Source: Acanthosepion pharaonis (taxonomy: Eukaryota; Mollusca; Cephalopoda; Sepiida; Sepiidae). From it: 64,000 nucleotides of DNA. Where the stretch lies: assembly GCA_903632075.3 (NCBI GenBank), contig CAHIKZ030000027.1, forward strand, positions 2,567,091 through 2,631,090, written 5' to 3'. Position numbers and translations under genes: made by a program. Below are positions 1 to 11,900 of the stretch, piece after piece (the stretch's first letter is position 1; each line of letters starts with the position of its first letter). The notes under the pieces are model-generated. The model searched no databases. It was not told the DNA's origin and saw only the letters and a list, made by a program, of their open reading frames with translations.

Positions 1-2810
1 TAATAATATGAAACGTGCTGAAATCTTCTCAGACCGAAAAAGAGCGTCGAAAATATGTTTGTTCATTCAGTTATATATCGGAAAGGGGTTAGGCTTAGAA
101 CTTTTTATCACCTATTCTTATTTCATCTAATAACTGATATAATTAAAGATTTACTACTACCATTACTACTGATAATAATCATAACAAACAATATGACATA
201 AATAAGACATACGTCAAAAGACACAATGAATGTGTTTAAAGTCATCAAATGACCTTAAACACATTCGATTAGTAACTGATTGTAAGCATTCAGTAAAAAA
301 AAATATAACAATGTAATATTGAAAGCAAATATTTATTGGCGATGATGAATTTTACTGCTGCTGCTTTGTCTCAGGATCATGACGATAAATCCATATATTC
401 TTGGTGATGATGTTAAATTCCTGGCAGACATGATATTCAGAATTCCGCGAAAATGCTTTGGGTGATATTCTACGTAAATCAGGTACCTCCACTAATTCAG
501 TATAAATTTTCGATACCTGAGTTTTAAACTTATTTTTAAAAAATGAAAAATCATTCTTGAAGATTTCATTTTAGCTTTAATTGAAAGCTAAGTGATTAAA
601 TTTACTATTTCCAGTAAGTAAAATATTCTGGTGTATTTCAAATAAAAATTATATAGATCAGAACCTCAAATTTTTGTTTGATTTAAGAAAACTTTCTTAA
701 AAGCAAACATTTCCTTAATTTTAAGAAATTTGTAAACAAAACAAAATTATCGGTTTAAAAATTTTTCAAAAAAAATAAAATATATATTTGTGATACGCTA
801 TTTGAGTAAAATTAGGAAATTTAATGCTAAATTAATCTAATGTGAAATAAAAGAAATACTTACTTATAGCATACAAAAGTAATATACAAGCATTTCTTAA
901 CGACGGATTCTGTTTTTCTTTTATCTTTTTTGACGTATCGATAAGTTCCGATGTGAGAGCAGCTAGTATGGATGACCAGAATTGGCATAAATTTAATAAA
1001 TCTAACTGAACCCAGTTTTTTCCGTTTTTAACTACTAGTAAGTTTTACAAATTAACATATTTTCAGTAATTATCTAATATTTTATTTAACCTTTAGTTAC
1101 CTTTGAAGATGCTTTATGAAAAAGTACTATGAAATTTTATTAGATTAAATTTAAAATTTAATAACAGTTACAATTAAAGATAAGTAAGCAAGAAAATTAA
1201 AACATTGATCTGGAAATTATTTGTAATAATTAAAATATTGTTTAATCATTGATAGTTAATATACTTTAATTAACATAAGCTAAAAACATTTTTCTATTTT
1301 CTTCAGTCCAATCACGTAACCTTTTCCTAATAATCCCATGTTTAGGCTATCACAGATGAAAAAGGGACAATTAAAGTGAAAAATAAAAAATAATTTTAAA
1401 AATAGAATAGTAAAACGATCTTTATTAATTTTATCAATTTTGGATTCGTTAATGTCGTTTAGACTTAATTACAGGAAATAAAGTAATAAGGAATTTTAAA
1501 CGATTTTTAAACTATTTTAATTATTATATATTATAATTAAAATTTTAAAAAATGAAAAATATCTTGTATAAATTCATTATTCATGGAAAAAAATATTTCT
1601 TCAGGCAATAGTGTCCGTAATATAACTTATTTACAGAAGCAATTAAAAGTTTTCTAATTAAATAATGTCATAGTTTGATTACATTCTTTAATTTACTATT
1701 CGGCGCAGATTTTCAGTTAGAATCGTAAAAGTTTAAAAAAAATTAGATTATTTACATTCTCCAAGGTTTCCGACTTTTAACTATTACAAAAAGTCTGGAA
1801 ATAGAAAGGAATTTCGCGAAATTTTATGAAATTAAGTAAGTGAGGAGTAACATAAGTAAAAAACAAACTTTTTTTTACCAAGATTTTCTAAAACAAAAAA
1901 TTTCAAAAATAATTTCATTCATTTGTGAATAATCTCTGAACGTTTCATTAAAATCCAACATTTATTTGATTTTTGCAAAAATTTCCAAATTAATGTGTTT
2001 GCGCCGGAAAAAGAGCAAAAAATGTAATTAAAGTTATTACGTCCACCGATGACGTAAACAAAACAAGATTTTGAACAAAAATTTCGAACGTGCTAGAAAT
2101 GATTAAAAATTTTTTAAAATACTCAAAAATACTTTGGACTTTCATCTTAATAATAACATAAACATTTTAACTATAAAAATTTGTTTTTATTAAGTTTGTG
2201 GCTTTTTTTTTATTATGCTATGCTGTTTTCCCACCAAAAAGGGTCGGTACCTAACGTGAATTCAACAATCTTATAAAGATTATGGATATTTATTTACACG
2301 CCATATGAATAATTCAACACATTTTAGTATAGTTGTTCGGTGTCCTACTTATCAACATGTTGGCCGTTTACACATGGGCTAACAAAATATACTGTTCACG
2401 AAGGGTTATTGAAAAAGTCAATACTACATTCAGTTTTCAGATTTCTAACAATTTAAGTATCATCTCATATATATATATATCGGAATTTAACTAAATGCAA
2501 ACGAATAAGAGACAGGCGTCCGAAGAACATTTAAGTTCTCCTTTCACTTAAATAACTGCATCCACACGCAAGATGTAACAGATCTTGCATGTATCTATTT
2601 AGGCATGAAAACGATCCTTAGATATGATTAATTAATGATGAACATGTTATTTTCGTTAATGATCGATTTCAGCACGATATTTCTGTTAAGCTTAGAGAGT
2701 CATTATTGATCAAAGCAGTCCAATAGTGTTATAAAAATCTCGGTGAATTCTACTAAGATATCTTTAATCATTTTTAAGATATAACGATTTAATGCTTAAT
2801 CGAGTATATG
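1..2810. other. AT-rich sequence without recognised genes
   Basis: I see no open reading frame of useful length, no RNA gene and no recognisable transposon end. The sequence is rich in A and T runs with a short (TA) run near 2468-2480. It may be intronic or intergenic. Confidence 0.6.
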
Positions 2811-3060
2811 GACACATGCCCGAGTGGTTAGAACGATCGCATTCTGACAATGAGACCCGGGATCGAATCTCACCATAGACGGGAAGGAGATTTCTTGATA
2901 TTATAGGACTGAAGGGGTCGATCCCAGTGTACGCCAATACCACGAAAACTGAAAATCATACTACGGATTTACCCAAGCCTTGTGAATGAAATTGGGCAGA
3001 GGATAGTTGTGCTAGCGCGAAGTCACAAGTCATCGTGGTCTTGTTCAAATTGTTGGTCAC
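2811..3060 (+). mobile_element. tRNA-derived SINE
   Basis: A tRNA-like head carries an A-box match (TGCCCGAGTGG, 2817-2827) and a B-box match (GGATCGAATCT, 2860-2870), the internal RNA polymerase III promoter. The body downstream (the 'AAGCCTTGTGAATG' region near 2973) resembles the tRNA-unrelated part of cephalopod SINEs as I know them. No clear target-site duplication was found. The family assignment is inference; the promoter boxes are visible. Confidence 0.55.
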
Positions 3061-3229
3061 GCTAGATAACACCCTCTTTCCTAGAAAATGTAGCTAAGGT
3101 TGCAGTATAGACACAAATGCGCCTGAGCAAGCGTCTGCAATAGGGATTGGCTAACCGCCCAAGTAACCGAAAGTATCGTGAATATTGCTTAAAAGTCATA
3201 GAATTAATAATTTCTATATATGTTATGTT

Positions 3230-3233
<4 letters not shown>

Positions 3234-3284
<51 letters not shown>
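3234..3284. repeat. (TA)n microsatellite
   Basis: A near-perfect TA dinucleotide run that directly abuts the left arm of the fold-back structure that follows. Confidence 0.95.
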
Positions 3285-3288
<4 letters not shown>

Positions 3289-3387
3289 TGAACATAGTCA
3301 ACGCTTAGAGGCGACAGTCTGTTTCATGCTATATGCAATCGTCAGGCCTGACGATTGCCTCTAAATGTTGACTTCTATATTCACTTT
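3284..3387. repeat. fold-back repeat with a 24-nt perfect palindrome
   Basis: The outer arms AAAAGTGAACATAGTCAAC (from 3284) and GTTGACTTCTATATTCACTT (from 3368) are imperfect inverted repeats. At the centre lies a perfect palindrome, 3335-3358, with half-site GCAATCGTCAGG. The segment just after it (to about 3460) is related to 5200-5325, so it belongs to a dispersed family placed before (TA)n tracts. Confidence 0.6.
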
Positions 3388-3457
3388 TTATACTTACACA
3401 CGCTCTATCTCTGATATCGAGCACTTTATCCCATAAATATAGCACACCTTAAGCCTA

Positions 3458-4359
<902 letters not shown>

Positions 4360-4600
4360 TGTTCGGACTGTCCTCATGTTTATTGTCTCATTCACGACGT
4401 TTCGATCGTTGTACGCTCCGGCCTTCTCCAGGTGATTGGAATTTCGAACTAAACCCTTTATTTCGTCCACCGGGGTAGAGTGTTCTAGTCCCACGTGCCA
4501 TGCCTCAGTTATCTCCATTTAACTCAGCATTCCAAGTTTTTGTCCACCACAGCATTAACCAGGTACTTAACTCACAACACTTTGGCTCAAGTTACTGGAT
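4360..4600 (-). mobile_element. tRNA-derived SINE (same family as 48.5 kb)
   Basis: Read on the - strand, this stretch aligns along its length with the SINE at 48515-48784. Shared blocks are the AACTTGGAA...TGAGTTAAA region, GGCATGGCACGT, the CCGGTGGACGAAATAAAGGG block, and a tail in which CACCTGGAGAAGG is followed by a CGTACAACG...AAACG..GTGAAT block. The tRNA head is weaker here (a B-box-like trace near 4550-4570). Position and orientation are clear; mobility is inferred from the two dispersed copies. Confidence 0.6.
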
Positions 4601-5200
4601 CCAAACAACGCTTTTATTCACAAGCGATGCTTTTATATACAAACGTTGGATAAATGCATCAGCTTATAACAATAAATTAAAAAAAAACTGTAAATCACCT
4701 TCCCAGACCAATACAAATTACCAAATGAACAATCAGGACTAATCTCAAAATGTTGACACCAAAACAAATTTTAACTTAAAAATCGAAACCCCAAAACATA
4801 TAACTTGCAAAACACACCATGGAAAATTCAAATATATGCACTATATACAACGCAGATTTAAATATAATATACTTTATACAAAGCCAATACTTCAAACAAA
4901 AACTATAAGATAACCAAATACCCCAAAATATCAATAAATAAAACAAATGAATTAGAAATATAAATAAATAAAGTAAATAATGAACAAATTAACAAACTAC
5001 TAATAAACACATAAACACAAGTAAATTTAATAACAATAATAATCAACAACAAATATATAAGTAAAAATATATATATCATGAGAAGAAACTTAACTCATAA
5101 TCGCATTTGGATCCACAATTATTTCTACTCAATTTGAAACATAACCGTTGCTGTCTACCCAATCAGGATAATTACAATAGACCTTACATATCCATGATGT
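4601..5200. other. A/C-rich low-complexity sequence
   Basis: Poor in G on this strand, with many AAATAAA and AACAA stretches. I see no gene, RNA or transposon end in it. Confidence 0.6.
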
Positions 5201-5323
5201 TGAAGCATGAAACAGATTGTCACCGCTTGATGTTAGACTCAATGTTCACTTTTATATTTACATGCACTTTACCTCTGATACTGAACACTTTTACTCATAA
5301 CAAACCTTAAACCTATACTTCTA

Positions 5324-5325
<2 letters not shown>
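5200..5325. repeat. dispersed repeat preceding (TA)n
   Basis: Related to 3320-3462: both hold a 'GTTCACTTTTATATTTACA'-like block, then 'CTCTGATACTGAACACTTT' and 'CTTAAACCTATACTTCTAT', and then enter a (TA)n tract. Confidence 0.6.

Positions 5326-5326
<1 letters not shown>

Positions 5327-5384
<58 letters not shown>
5327..5384. repeat. (TA)n microsatellite
   Basis: Uninterrupted TA run directly left of a long perfect hairpin. Confidence 0.95.
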
Positions 5385-5389
<5 letters not shown>

Positions 5390-5437
5390 AAAACAGACCA
5401 CTTTAAGGTTCCATGTAACCTTAAAGTGGTCTGTTTT
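5390..5437. repeat. perfect 21-bp-arm hairpin
   Basis: The left arm (5390-5410, beginning AAAACAGACCACTTT) and right arm (5417-5437, ending AAAGTGGTCTGTTTT) are exact reverse complements around the 6-nt loop CCATGT. It sits between two (TA)n tracts. It could be a fold-back transposon end pair, a transcribed hairpin, or a replication-slippage product. Confidence 0.9.
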
Positions 5438-5508
5438 ATTAAAATATTTGCTCTGAATTTACATTGAGCTCTCTGGATTTTATCCTCCTTAGGTTTACCC
5501 ATACGGAT

Positions 5509-5512
<4 letters not shown>

Positions 5513-5554
<42 letters not shown>
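5513..5554. repeat. (TA)n microsatellite
   Basis: Second TA run, on the right side of the hairpin unit. Confidence 0.95.
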
Positions 5555-5557
<3 letters not shown>

Positions 5558-5599
5558 ATCTACATACAAGCCTGTTTTGCTGTATCACAGCTCATCAGT

Positions 5600-6250
5600 G
5601 TTGCTAGACATCCGATTCCTTCAAGTCGGGATGAAATCCGACCAATTTAGCATCAGAAGGAAATATCGCTGGGGGACGTGTGCATTAGTATGAAATTGTC
5701 TAAAATCGTGCATTTGAGATATCTAGAGCCACATCACGAGCTTCACAGTTCTTATCTAAAGCTTGATAGACAAATTCAGTGATGGCCCTTAACACATCGG
5801 AGGTAGGTCTGGCTGAACAGAAGCTATCTTGTTTGTCCGAAAGGAAGCCGTGCAAATTATGGTGCATAACGTTGATTAGGTTGGGGCTTTGTCAAAATGA
5901 GGTAAGAGAACAATGACTGGTGTGAGATCGGAAGGAGATATCTATAGACACTACTGTGTGGTCGGGTTTGTCACGAGAACAGAGCTCCAGAATACGACAT
6001 GAGTCCGGAAAAGAGGTAAGGAAGAGATCATATGGACAAACTTGTCCGTCAGAATTACTGGGTAAACGCGTGGTGAAATTTAGTATTTGAATGCGAGATT
6101 GAGTAAAAGTTAAGTTTAAAGTCTTTAATGCCAGTCAGGTCAGTGGCATTAGAGTAATTTAGCCACTGGAAATGATGGGTATTTAAGTTGCCTAACACAA
6201 AGATATTTGTAGACGAGTGTAGAGAGAGGGTCTTATCTATATTAGAAAAC
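5600..6250 (-). pseudogene. LINE remnant: endonuclease and reverse transcriptase pieces
   Basis: On the - strand (6240 downward) conceptual translation gives an endonuclease-like stretch with 'IFVLGNLNTHHFQWL' (the family usually has GDFNAHH, so the catalytic Asp is lost here). After several frame changes comes a reverse-transcriptase-like 'ITEFVYQALDKNCEARDVAL'. This order is that of APE-type non-LTR retrotransposons of the jockey/CR1/L2 group. Both domains are truncated and interrupted by stops, so this is a dead copy. It probably belongs to the family whose C-terminal scraps recur at 7.3, 8.9, 15-17 and 18.5 kb, but no overlap proves that. Confidence 0.6.
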
Positions 6251-7026
6251 TAGCAGCATGGCCCGGCGTTGCCCGTGCTTGATTAAAAAATCTTACGACT
6301 CATACAGCAATCGCTATCAGTTGACTTAAAATATTTTTGCCTTTCCTTGTCTTTAAAGGAGTGCCCTTTTCCGTGCTGATGTTGCTACATGCCTTACTTC
6401 TTGCCTATCTCCCACTGCGAATTTTTTCTAAGCTCTATACTAAACATTAAATCTGTTACGAAACAAGAACTAAACAAAATGAACACAAAACGATCAGCTT
6501 TAAAAAAGGACTCGTAACTGGAAAAACCGAATGAAAAAAAGAATGTTAACAACAAATACTCTTTCACACCTAACCGAGTTCTGCGGAATCAGAATCAACT
6601 TTGAGTTTAAGCAAGCGAATGAGCCAATTAGAGTAAAGTGCCATACAGATTTAAATTTTTTCCACATGTGACGAATGCAGCTATCGATTTTTTGCATGCT
6701 AACATGCTAGTTAACATTCGTGTCAGCAGATGTTGGCTCTCACGCTGGCCAATAGAATCTTCCTGCCTATTCGTGGCAGCCAGCTATAGGCTCTCACTTT
6801 GGGCAGTAGAAAATGGCCACAAACTACATGAAAACTGCCGAAGAAGCATTAAAAAATCGATCGATTATTTCCACTATCGATGGGAGTTGGGAAATGCAAA
6901 GTCGGTCTTGACATTCCCGCTAACTTGGAGCATGTGCATGTAAATTTTGGTGCAAATCCGTCGAAAATTGCGGCCGTGCATTCACAAACACACACACACA
7001 CACATCCTGCCTTTTATAGATAGAGA
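6250..7026 (+). mobile_element. non-autonomous retroelement-like repeat
   Basis: It begins with ACTAGCAGCATGGCCCGGCG and ends in a (CA)n run followed by TGCCTTTTATAGATAGAG. This pair of ends resembles a family of non-coding RTE-derived elements that I recall from several invertebrates. The interior holds 'AAAAATCGATCGATTATTTCC', close in flavour to the tandem repeat at 13.3-14.3 kb, which has the same kind of 3' end. The 101-codon frame at 6638-6943 is not supported as a gene. Confidence 0.45.
6986..7004. repeat. (CA)n run
   Basis: Short CA tract inside the 3' tail of the preceding element. Confidence 0.8.
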
Positions 7027-7309
7027 TATATCTAGAAAGTAACAGTCACGATAGGAAGTAAAACGATATTGATTCGCTTTATATGGTGCTAATCAATAAA
7101 TGCAAAAATATAGGTTTAATTACCTGGCACAGTGTTACAGATTTGGTAAGCAGATGGTTTTATCGTTGCAGTCAATGGATATCATTATACATTCGATTAG
7201 AATAATATTTATAAAATAATATTAATTCAGTGGTAAAACAATGAGAGTAGTTTCCAATCGAGTAGAACTTAAATTCATGTCGTAGAAGCACTAGGATAAA
7301 AATAACTTA

Positions 7310-7600
7310 TCAGAGTTGCTATGAAAATATTTGTAGAAAACACACAGAGAAGCCACGTCACGTCGGTGAGAAAGTGACGAGATGCCAGATCAGGATCTAT
7401 TACTTTACAGACTATTCTTTTAATTTTGTCCAAATCCCGGCATATGCAGCAAAATCATCAGACCTGATATGACATCAGTATCCAATGCACAGACGAATGA
7501 TAAATTTATAAATATGAAAGATGGATTCTGACGTGAAAACTTTTCTGGCACTACAAAGTGAACCAATTTTCCTAAGTAGTCATTGATCCAATATAGTCTC
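7310..7600 (-). pseudogene. LINE 3'-terminal remnant
   Basis: The segment is a degenerate relative of 18530-18840, sharing the GATGCCAGATCAGGA, ATATGAAAGAT.GATTCTGACG and GTGAACC.A.TTTCCTAA blocks in the same order. The 18.5-kb copy encodes the reverse-transcriptase C-terminus on the - strand, so this is a scrap of the same 3' end. No frame is left open. Confidence 0.5.
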
Positions 7601-8880
7601 TTTGTAAGGAGGAGGTTTTATCGTGTCAATGTGCATCATTATATATTCGAATATAATAACAAAAATTATAAGCGAAAAATAAGAAAAACGAATGACCAGT
7701 GTATTTCTGAAGGTTAATGTTTTTAAAGTTAGCCGTCTTTGTACGTATAGTGCTCAATATTTAAAATGTAAACCATTAATAGCAAACAAATAAAATATAA
7801 AATAACAAGTTCAAAAACCTATTCGCGAATTTAATTTCGCGAATTTAATTTCGCGAGCGTCATGCAGTATATATCATATATTAATAAACTATCTAAACTC
7901 CTGATTATAACTGAATTTATAATCATATATCACGTTAGTAAATTCAGTAGAATATATTGCATGATATCCGTCAATAAATTCAACAGAATTATCTAATCCC
8001 ATTGATGAGCGGATTACAACGGCAAACCTTAAAGTCAGGAAGATAATCTTTGAAAATTTAACTTTATTTAGTTACATTTTTTCAGTACAAAAAGAGAATT
8101 GAATAATTAAAAATGTGTCTGGCATTTTAATTGATGAAAAGAAGAGGAATAAACTGAAATTTATAACATGGAAATCTAGTTTTACTTGGTCATATCATAA
8201 TATCTTTGTTATAATCTTTTATAAACTATTCTGCCATACAGGGCCGGCGCATGCGACACCAAATCTCCCCGAAAGTTGGGAGCCAAAATGGGGACCCCAG
8301 GAAGTGCTTTGTCACCTTCGCTATTTTATCAACATTTTCTTTTTTCTACCTGCATTTAAATAAATTACAAATTAAACTAAGTAAAACTAATTATTAAAGG
8401 ATGAAAACTTTTCGCAGATTTTGACATCATTGTGTTTTCCGTGAATTTGTTTTGCTCATGTTAAATCACGAGAAATCACCACATAAATGTCATTGTTTTT
8501 CTCCATAATGTTGAGTATGGTAAAATTTGGCATTTTAGCAAGAAAAGTCTCAAGTTGATATTAAAAATTGTCGCAAAACATTGCTGATTTATGTAAAATG
8601 GAAATATGAGTTGAATTTGTATTTAGATACATTGTATTGATTTTCAATTTTTCTAGTTGAATAGTTCATCTACATTGCATATGACCCATCACTGTACATA
8701 ATTAGGTCACATTAAAATGATGTTTTATCGTTACTACGGGGGCACTGAATTTTTCATCTATCGCGATGAATGTTTGTTCTCTCAGGGAGACCCCGTGCCT
8801 TGATAGTCTGTTCGGATTTAAACTCGAAGTAGAACTCAAATGAATTCGTACATATCATCCACTGCTAAAGATACTTGAAA
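7601..8880. other. no gene seen; short tandem TTCGCGAATTTAA
   Basis: A 13-bp tandem repeat (TTCGCGAATTTAA, about 2.5 copies) lies at 7822-7856. An isolated CAGGGCCGGCGC at 8240 looks like a hAT-type terminal sequence but has no partner. The 82-codon frame at 8115-8363 has no recognisable features. Confidence 0.5.
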
Positions 8881-8881
8881 A

Positions 8882-9394
8882 ATGGTTGGTTTCCTGTACC
8901 ACTATAAGTACATGACTTCTCCTGCTTTCATCGACCTTTACAAGAGGCAGCTCAGGCTGAAAATTGAGTACTGCTGCCATATATGGACATACGCTGACCA
9001 GTATTCACGTTCTAGTTTTGATAGAATTCAAAAGCGTATCCGCGTTCTTGTTGGTGAGGAATTATTTTCCAGTCTACAATCCCTTTCCCATAGACGAAAC
9101 GTTGCAAGCCTCTTGCTGTTCTATCACATATTTCCATAAAACGTGTCCAGACGAACGACATTCCACCAGCTCTAAACTTCACGTCTAAGGCATTCCATGT
9201 TCCATGCATATGTCGTGGACCATGTCCATCACTTTCATTTTCATTTGGTGAGAAGTAAATTGCACTCGAACAGCATCCTCCCACCAATCGCTAGTTTGTG
9301 GAACCGACTTCCTAGTGGATGCTTCCCCGATCGCTATAATCTAGACCTTTTCAAGTCTAGGATTAATTGTTATCTTCTCGACACATCCACATAA
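8882..9394 (+). pseudogene. LINE reverse transcriptase C-terminus, frameshifted
   Basis: Two frames make up the C-terminal end of a jockey/CR1/L2-like reverse transcriptase. The first (8882-9139) has 'IEYCCHIW' and 'SLSHRRNVASLLLFYH'. The second (about 9197-9394) has 'SLWNRLPSGCFPD' and ends 'LFKSRINCYLL'. This is the usual order at the end of such proteins. The element is strongly 5'-truncated and carries a frameshift near 9140, so it is not functional. No poly(A) tail or target duplication was identified. Confidence 0.75.
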
Positions 9395-10056
9395 ACTGTG
9401 TCCCTTACTCTGTCCCCTGTAGCTTTAGATGACTTGCACGTTATTGTAAAACAATACAGACAACTCGCTCGAGTAGAAACATCAAATTTGTTGTGCATAA
9501 GTATTGAACGTTGAGGAATATTTCAGCGTAATTATTTCCTTGATCATATGAAGTGTTATGCCATCCGTTTTATTTTTAAATACGAAAGCATCTATATCTA
9601 AGTAACAATTTTCGTTAAGATTATAATCTATCTTTAATTATTAATGTCCGTATAAGAAAAAATGACTGTACTTTGAAAATGTAGATTTACATAAAAATTG
9701 TTTCCCTAAAAATATTTTCATATCATTATTCTTCGTTAGAAATTTACCAGGAACAAATTGTATGTTTTTATGTTATTAAATTGGTATTATGCAAGTACCG
9801 TCACTGAATTTTGATACACATGATAAATAGCAGACTTTTACTTATCTATGCCAGTTCATTCACTTTGGCATAAGAAGGTATGTAAGATGTCCTTTTTAAG
9901 ACTATTTATATCGAACAATGTCGCTTTATCCTGTCACAGTATTACAAGTTCACCATTACAGACTAAGTTATTGATTTACTATTATTATCTAGAGTTGCAC
10001 CTGATTCTTGGCATCTTACCAAGTGTATTTTAGCTCTTGGGTCAATATCAACACTT

Positions 10057-10057
<1 letters not shown>
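9395..10057. other. AT-rich, nothing recognised
   Basis: No domain, RNA gene or transposon terminus seen. Confidence 0.5.

Positions 10058-10059
<2 letters not shown>

Positions 10060-10113
<54 letters not shown>
10060..10113. repeat. (TA)n microsatellite
   Basis: Uninterrupted TA run preceding a repeat that is shared with 23.9 kb. Confidence 0.95.
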
Positions 10114-10116
<3 letters not shown>

Positions 10117-10350
10117 GGTTAAGAACACGTTAGGTAAATAATCCAGTGTTCTTTAGTATTTTTGTTTTCATTAAAAAAAAAAGCAAAAACAGTGCTCCAT
10201 ACAGAAGTAACAAATATGATTCCGTCGCTGCATAAGAGTTCTCATGTTTCAAAAACTAAAGCCGAAAACCTTAATATAATTATTAAAATTAAATTAAGTT
10301 AAAGTATCAAGCCCTGTTTCATCCGAAAATTTAGGAATAACCAATCTTGA
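10114..10350. repeat. dispersed repeat following (TA)n
   Basis: It starts with an inverted pair AAGAACA ... TGTTCTT and contains 'CATGTTTCAAAAACTAAAGC'. The same blocks in the same order follow the (TA)n tract at 23863-23926. It is a diverged two-copy family in this window, of unknown class. Confidence 0.6.
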
Positions 10351-10523
10351 AATTTACGCATCTTTATAAGCATGTTCATTTGCAAAATTAATTACTATGT
10401 AAACGGCTGGGGGCGACTGTTTTGATAAGGAGCCTAAGAGTTAATTTTTATCCACATATCAGTCACCTTCGGAAAGAGGTCAAGTTGAGGTAGAGTCGAG
10501 GTGTCCATTTCAAAGCGAATGAT

Positions 10524-10624
<101 letters not shown>

Positions 10625-10776
10625 TTTGGCAGCATGTCCTCATTGAGACATGTTTTGTTGCATTGCCACCCGTTCATAATTGGTCAAGATTTTTATACTG
10701 GCAATGTAAAATAGTGGTTGCGTTTTCACTGTAGGACTCGTCCCCTTCACTATTAAGTCTATAAGTTTTCCCAGTT

Positions 10777-11236
10777 TTAAGCGGAATACGCGGGGGGGGT
10801 ACTGTAATGTCTGTGAGTGTAATCCTGTCCGGGTAGGAGTTCACGCGTTATCTCAAACCATTTGGGGTTGCAGGTAAACGTTATAAATAAGTCTGGCCGC
10901 CCATATTGCCTAGCGTATGCCATAGCGTCCTGCGTGCGTTCATGCATGTAACGCCACCGCCCCAATTTAGGTAGTGGGCAGAATGCACAGCTTCCCTAGG
11001 TCGCGGGGATTAACTTCATTTCGAAGGCTGTCGCGTAAGTGTACGTAGGTGTCTGAGCGCAGCTGTTTCTGTTGATTCCGTATAAAACAAAGCCTCTCCG
11101 ATTCCATCTTAGCGGCCATGTCAACCGCAAACTGGTGGAAAAGCTCCCTGCATCTATGGAGCAGGTTGAAGTCTCCATCCCTAATCATGAAACGGTATGA
11201 GTAGAAAGCCTTGCACGATAAGGCTTTGGAAGACAT
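10777..11236 (-). pseudogene. Helitron Rep/helicase, N-domain end, truncated
   Basis: Two adjoining frames continue the Helitron protein. One (11236-10967) has 'FYSYRFMIRDGDFN' and 'ELFHQFAVDMAAKMESERL'. The next (10965-10777) has 'YMHERTQDAMAYARQYGRPD' followed by 'FITFTCNPKW'. These are hallmark sequences of the Helitron-like N domain that precedes the rolling-circle replication initiator. Homology stops near 10800, soon after 'LLPGQDY', and the sequence runs into a G-run and then the (TA)n(TG)n microsatellite. The Rep catalytic HUH/tyrosine region and the whole helicase are missing. Confidence 0.85.
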
Positions 11237-11810
11237 TGGCCACCCGGAGTATAAAGTGGAATGCCGAAGTGGTAGCCATCGTCACCATAAGGGAGATGTA
11301 AAGGGTACTGCAATGGGTCATATGATCGATGGGTCTCTGAAATCCTGCGAAGAGCGTCGCCTCTTGATTTGAGACAATATCACGAATGCGGTCTTGCTCC
11401 CCATGTATAATAGTGGCCACTCCGTTGCATTTGTTGCCCGCAGGAGCATTGTAGCGGCGTTCGTGTTCATCATGAGGCCATTTTTCGGCGTCAATTACAA
11501 TTCCCAAGGAAGGAAAGGAAGTATTTTTCAAAGCATATTTGAAACTGCAAATGTAGCTGTTAACCTCGTGAAGCATGGCATGAAGCATGTCGTGAAGTAG
11601 TAGTATGACATCCCTACGAGGAACTCTTCCTAACGTCGGAAAAATACCAATCCGGGTATTGTAGTCTGCAATAAAGTACAGTTGAAGGAATTTAGGCGTA
11701 GTGGTCTCTTCCGGCAGCGGAGACCCAATGCGGTGGTATACCTGCCCCTGTACTTTGAAAGTGGGCATCCAACCCTCTTCTCGAACCACCTGAGCCCCAA
11801 ATGAGGTCAT
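11181..11810 (-). pseudogene. Helitron protein, central part
   Basis: The 209-codon frame opens with 'TSFGAQVV' and has 'GWMPTFKVQGQVYHRIGS' and 'PKFLQLYFIADY'; later 'HEVNSYICSFKYAL' and 'DEHERRYNAPAGN'. All are typical of animal Helitron proteins upstream of the Rep domain. After about residue 155 (near 11,345) the frame departs from the family's pattern, and the homologous reading resumes in the frame of the following entry. A frameshift therefore lies around 11.25-11.35 kb. It continues the coding track of the upstream piece at 11901-12608. Confidence 0.85.
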
Positions 11811-11900
11811 TTGAATTAGTTGTAGTGCTTAATTGTTTTAAGGAAGTGGTTGGAGTCGGGGTGGGAGCCGGCTATTAGTCCCCTCAGCGGTGTAGATGAT

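Noticed and set aside
8238..8330. hAT-type terminal sequence CAGGGCCGGCGC
   Set aside because: No matching inverted end or 8-bp duplication found nearby.
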